Shown here piece by piece: positions 62,740-64,000 of a stretch of DNA of 64,000 nucleotides. The notes beneath the pieces were generated by a model, which was not told the origin of the DNA, did not search any database, and saw only the letters and a list, made by a program, of their open reading frames with translations. The stretch is from Pseudoalteromonas rubra. Lineage in GTDB: Bacteria; Pseudomonadota; Gammaproteobacteria; Enterobacterales; Alteromonadaceae. The stretch's first letter is position 1, and each line of letters opens with the position of its first letter. The DNA lies in assembly GCF_000967655.1 (NCBI RefSeq), contig NZ_JXYA01000011.1, positions 80,400 to 144,399 on the forward strand, in the 5' to 3' direction. The position numbers and the translations under genes were made by a program.

Positions 62740-63018
62740 GTGAGAGTGTTGGCAAAAGAAAACTGGAATTATACGCTTTATGAAATGGATGATTTGAGCT
62801 GGGTAATTACGGTGTTAGTTCACCGTCCCGGAGCTGAGACGCAGATGTCTTTTAAGTTAACTGATTCAGAAATCCAGTCGATTGAACGCGATAAGGCGTT
62901 TTTGCCAGAATTAGCTAAAAGCATTGCTTTTAGTCAATCGTTATTTTCGAGTCGGAAAGTGACACCCACGGTTACAATGTCAGATCTGGAAAATGGTCGG
63001 CCTGACTTCAAGAGATAA
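62740..63018 (+). CDS. small candidate immunity protein of the orphan cassette
   Basis: A 92-residue soluble protein starting at GTG, six bases after GGAG and one base after the toxin-fragment stop. It has a mixed alpha/beta pattern (ENWNYTLYEMDDLSWVITVLV, then SFKLTDSEIQSIERDKAFLPELAKSIAF). No signal or membrane segment. I do not recognise the family; the size and the position directly after a toxin tail suggest an immunity role. Lies between two RAYT copies. Confidence 0.65.
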   Translation: MRVLAKENWNYTLYEMDDLSWVITVLVHRPGAETQMSFKLTDSEIQSIERDKAFLPELAKSIAFSQSLFSSRKVTPTVTMSDLENGRPDFKR

Positions 63019-63082
63019 AAAACTCCATCTCAGAGAAGGCTTATTAGGAGAGGTTTTTTAGAAGACCGAGAGCTTGCGAAGG

Positions 63083-63168
63083 ACCCGCTGCCTACCTTTG
63101 GCTGATACTCAATGGATTGAGGATAATGGATTATACCAATAGCAAGGAAGAGGCAGGTTAGCCTATCG
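63083..63168 (+). mobile_element. decayed left-end fragment of the RAYT element
   Basis: Matches the left end region of the element (from CCTACCTTTGG through ATACTCAATGGATTGAGG to GGCAGGTTAGCCTATCG) with about ten changes and indels, including loss of the transposase start codon (ATACCAATAGC). It covers only the leader and the first codons of the gene. Confidence 0.65.
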
Positions 63169-63221
63169 TACTTTAGAAGACCTATATGGACGCTCCAGCG
63201 ATGTCAAGCCGAGTAGGCCTG

Positions 63222-63247
63222 CGAGATAGCGAATTTTCGTTATCTCG
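63222..63247. repeat. hairpin
   Basis: CGAGATAGCGAA pairs with TTCGTTATCTCG (12 pairs including one G-U) around a two-base loop. It may be the terminator of the orphan cassette or a remnant of another element; a T-rich stretch follows (CGTTATTTTATCC). Confidence 0.5.
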
Positions 63248-63315
63248 TTCGTTATTTTATCCACTTCGCCATGTCTGATGTTTGGTCCAGTTCGCTATAA
63301 AGGGAGAATTTAGGG

Positions 63316-63487
63316 AGACACCCACCCCAAAACTGGCGTACAGGATGTGCGCCGTCTACCTTTAGGTAATGCTCAATGGATGAGGATAATGGACTATGCC
63401 AATAGCAAGGAAGCGGCAGGTTAGCCTATCGGATACCAAGTACTATCACTGTATTTCACGTTGTGTACGACGCGCGTTTTTATGTGG
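63316..63487 (+). mobile_element. truncated RAYT left end with N-terminal transposase remnant
   Basis: Starts at AGACACCCACCC and matches the intact element through the first 30 codons of the transposase (ATG at 63396 to CTTTTTATGTGG-like end). After 12 unrelated bases a new element begins at 63500. The transposase frame continues by chance into the second element, giving a 70-residue nonsense fusion. Confidence 0.8.
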
Positions 63488-63499
63488 AGCGAACTTGGA

Positions 63500-64000
63500 A
63501 GACACCCACCCCAAAACTGGCGTACAGGATGTGCGCCGTCTACCTTTAGGTAATACTCAATGGATGAGGATAATGGACTATGCCAATAGCAAGGAAGCGG
63601 CAGGTTAGCCTATCGGATACCAAATACTACCACTGTATATCCCGATGTGTTCGCCGGGCATTTTTATGTGGCGAAGACCGCTTAACGGGCAAGTCATATG
63701 AGCATCGCCGTGACTGGGTAGAAGAAAAACTACTGGCCCTCGCCAAGGTGTTTTGTATTGAGGTGTGTGGCTATGCAGTGATGAGCAACCACACGCACAT
63801 TATACTGTATGTGGATGATAACAAAGCGCAAAGGCTGACTGATAAAGCGATAGTGATTCGCTGGCATAAGCTGTTTAAAGGTAACTGGCTGACGCAAAAG
63901 TTCATAAAGGGCGATGAACTGAGTGTGTCGGAGCAGCGCATGCTAGCGGATGATATTGCTGAATTCAGATTACGGCTTGCGAGTATCAGCTGGGTTTATG
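63500..64000 (+). mobile_element. second RAYT element, cut by the window end
   Basis: Begins AGACACCCACCC (63500-63511) and shows the same leader and transposase start as the first element, with about 95% identity by eye. Its right end is beyond the window. Confidence 0.8.
63580..64000 (+). pseudogene. second RAYT transposase, partial, with a frameshift near the window end
   Basis: The frame matches the intact transposase from MPIARKRQVSL through SNHTHIILYVDD and on to RLASISW (about residue 138). At about 63992 there are three G residues (CTGGGTTTATG) where the intact copy has two (CTGGTTTATG), which shifts the frame and would end the protein soon after. Either this copy is inactivated or the last bases carry a sequencing error. 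HUH histidines are present. The rest lies outside the window. Confidence 0.7.

Noticed and set aside
63396..63608. 70-codon frame as a small gene
   Set aside because: It is the first 30 codons of a truncated transposase reading by chance into the leader of the next element copy.
1..64000. tRNA or rRNA genes
   Set aside because: No cloverleaf with the conserved T-arm sequence or rRNA segment was noticed on either strand; a tRNAscan or rRNA model search would settle this.

Overview
The window looks like a chromosomal segment of a marine gammaproteobacterium of the Alteromonadales, most likely Pseudoalteromonas or a close relative. This is inferred from the balance of gene families: secreted PKD/PPC-domain proteases, RND and MFS exporters, many signalling proteins, REP-associated transposases and hairpin-rich intergenic repeats. 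Base composition is near 50% GC by eye over most of the window and clearly more AT-rich after about 59.55 kb. I saw no rRNA, tRNA, CRISPR array or phage structural gene.

Layout. 0-5.4 kb: a phosphatidylserine-decarboxylase-like gene, then an RND adaptor/pump pair. 5.5-12.1 kb: an MFS carrier, a secreted metallo-beta-lactamase-fold enzyme divergent from an HxlR regulator, a subtilisin-type exoprotease with PA, PKD and chitin-binding modules, and the azlCD amino-acid exporter. 12.3-23.4 kb: a 1294-residue periplasmic-propeller histidine kinase, a coiled-coil membrane protein divergent from a receiver-domain protein, rsgA with a structured leader, a propeller lipoprotein, and a ToxR-like membrane regulator followed by a tiny secreted Cys-containing peptide.

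24.1-37.3 kb is one six-gene leftward unit. In transcription order it encodes a TPR/beta-barrel outer-membrane protein, a FecR-domain periplasmic protein, a 1933-residue lipoprotein with Ig-like, cadherin-like and delta-60 repeats, a metallo-beta-lactamase-fold hydrolase, a CHASE2 adenylate cyclase and a GAF/HD-GYP phosphodiesterase. Overlapping or nearly touching genes suggest a single cell-surface and cyclic-nucleotide signalling system. It is followed by a periplasmic binding protein, a lone lspA, ybaN, a porin, a chemoreceptor and a hexose-6-phosphate mutarotase.

44.1-44.75 kb is a cluster of REP-like and tandem repeats. 44.8-52.7 kb holds an NtrC/NtrB-like pair, a small membrane protein behind a promoter with a perfect 7-1-7 Fur-type box, a zinc-metalloprotease/propeller protein and a trypsin-like exoprotease.

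53.6-64 kb is an accessory island. It contains a two-gene filamentous-haemagglutinin-like polymorphic toxin ending in an AHH-type nuclease domain, its adjacent candidate immunity gene, a truncated second copy of that immunity gene, and an orphan toxin tail with its own candidate immunity gene. These are separated by intact, truncated and nested copies of a REP-associated tyrosine transposase element bounded by a 12-bp terminal inverted repeat. The layout resembles a contact-dependent-inhibition locus that collects toxin/immunity cassettes.
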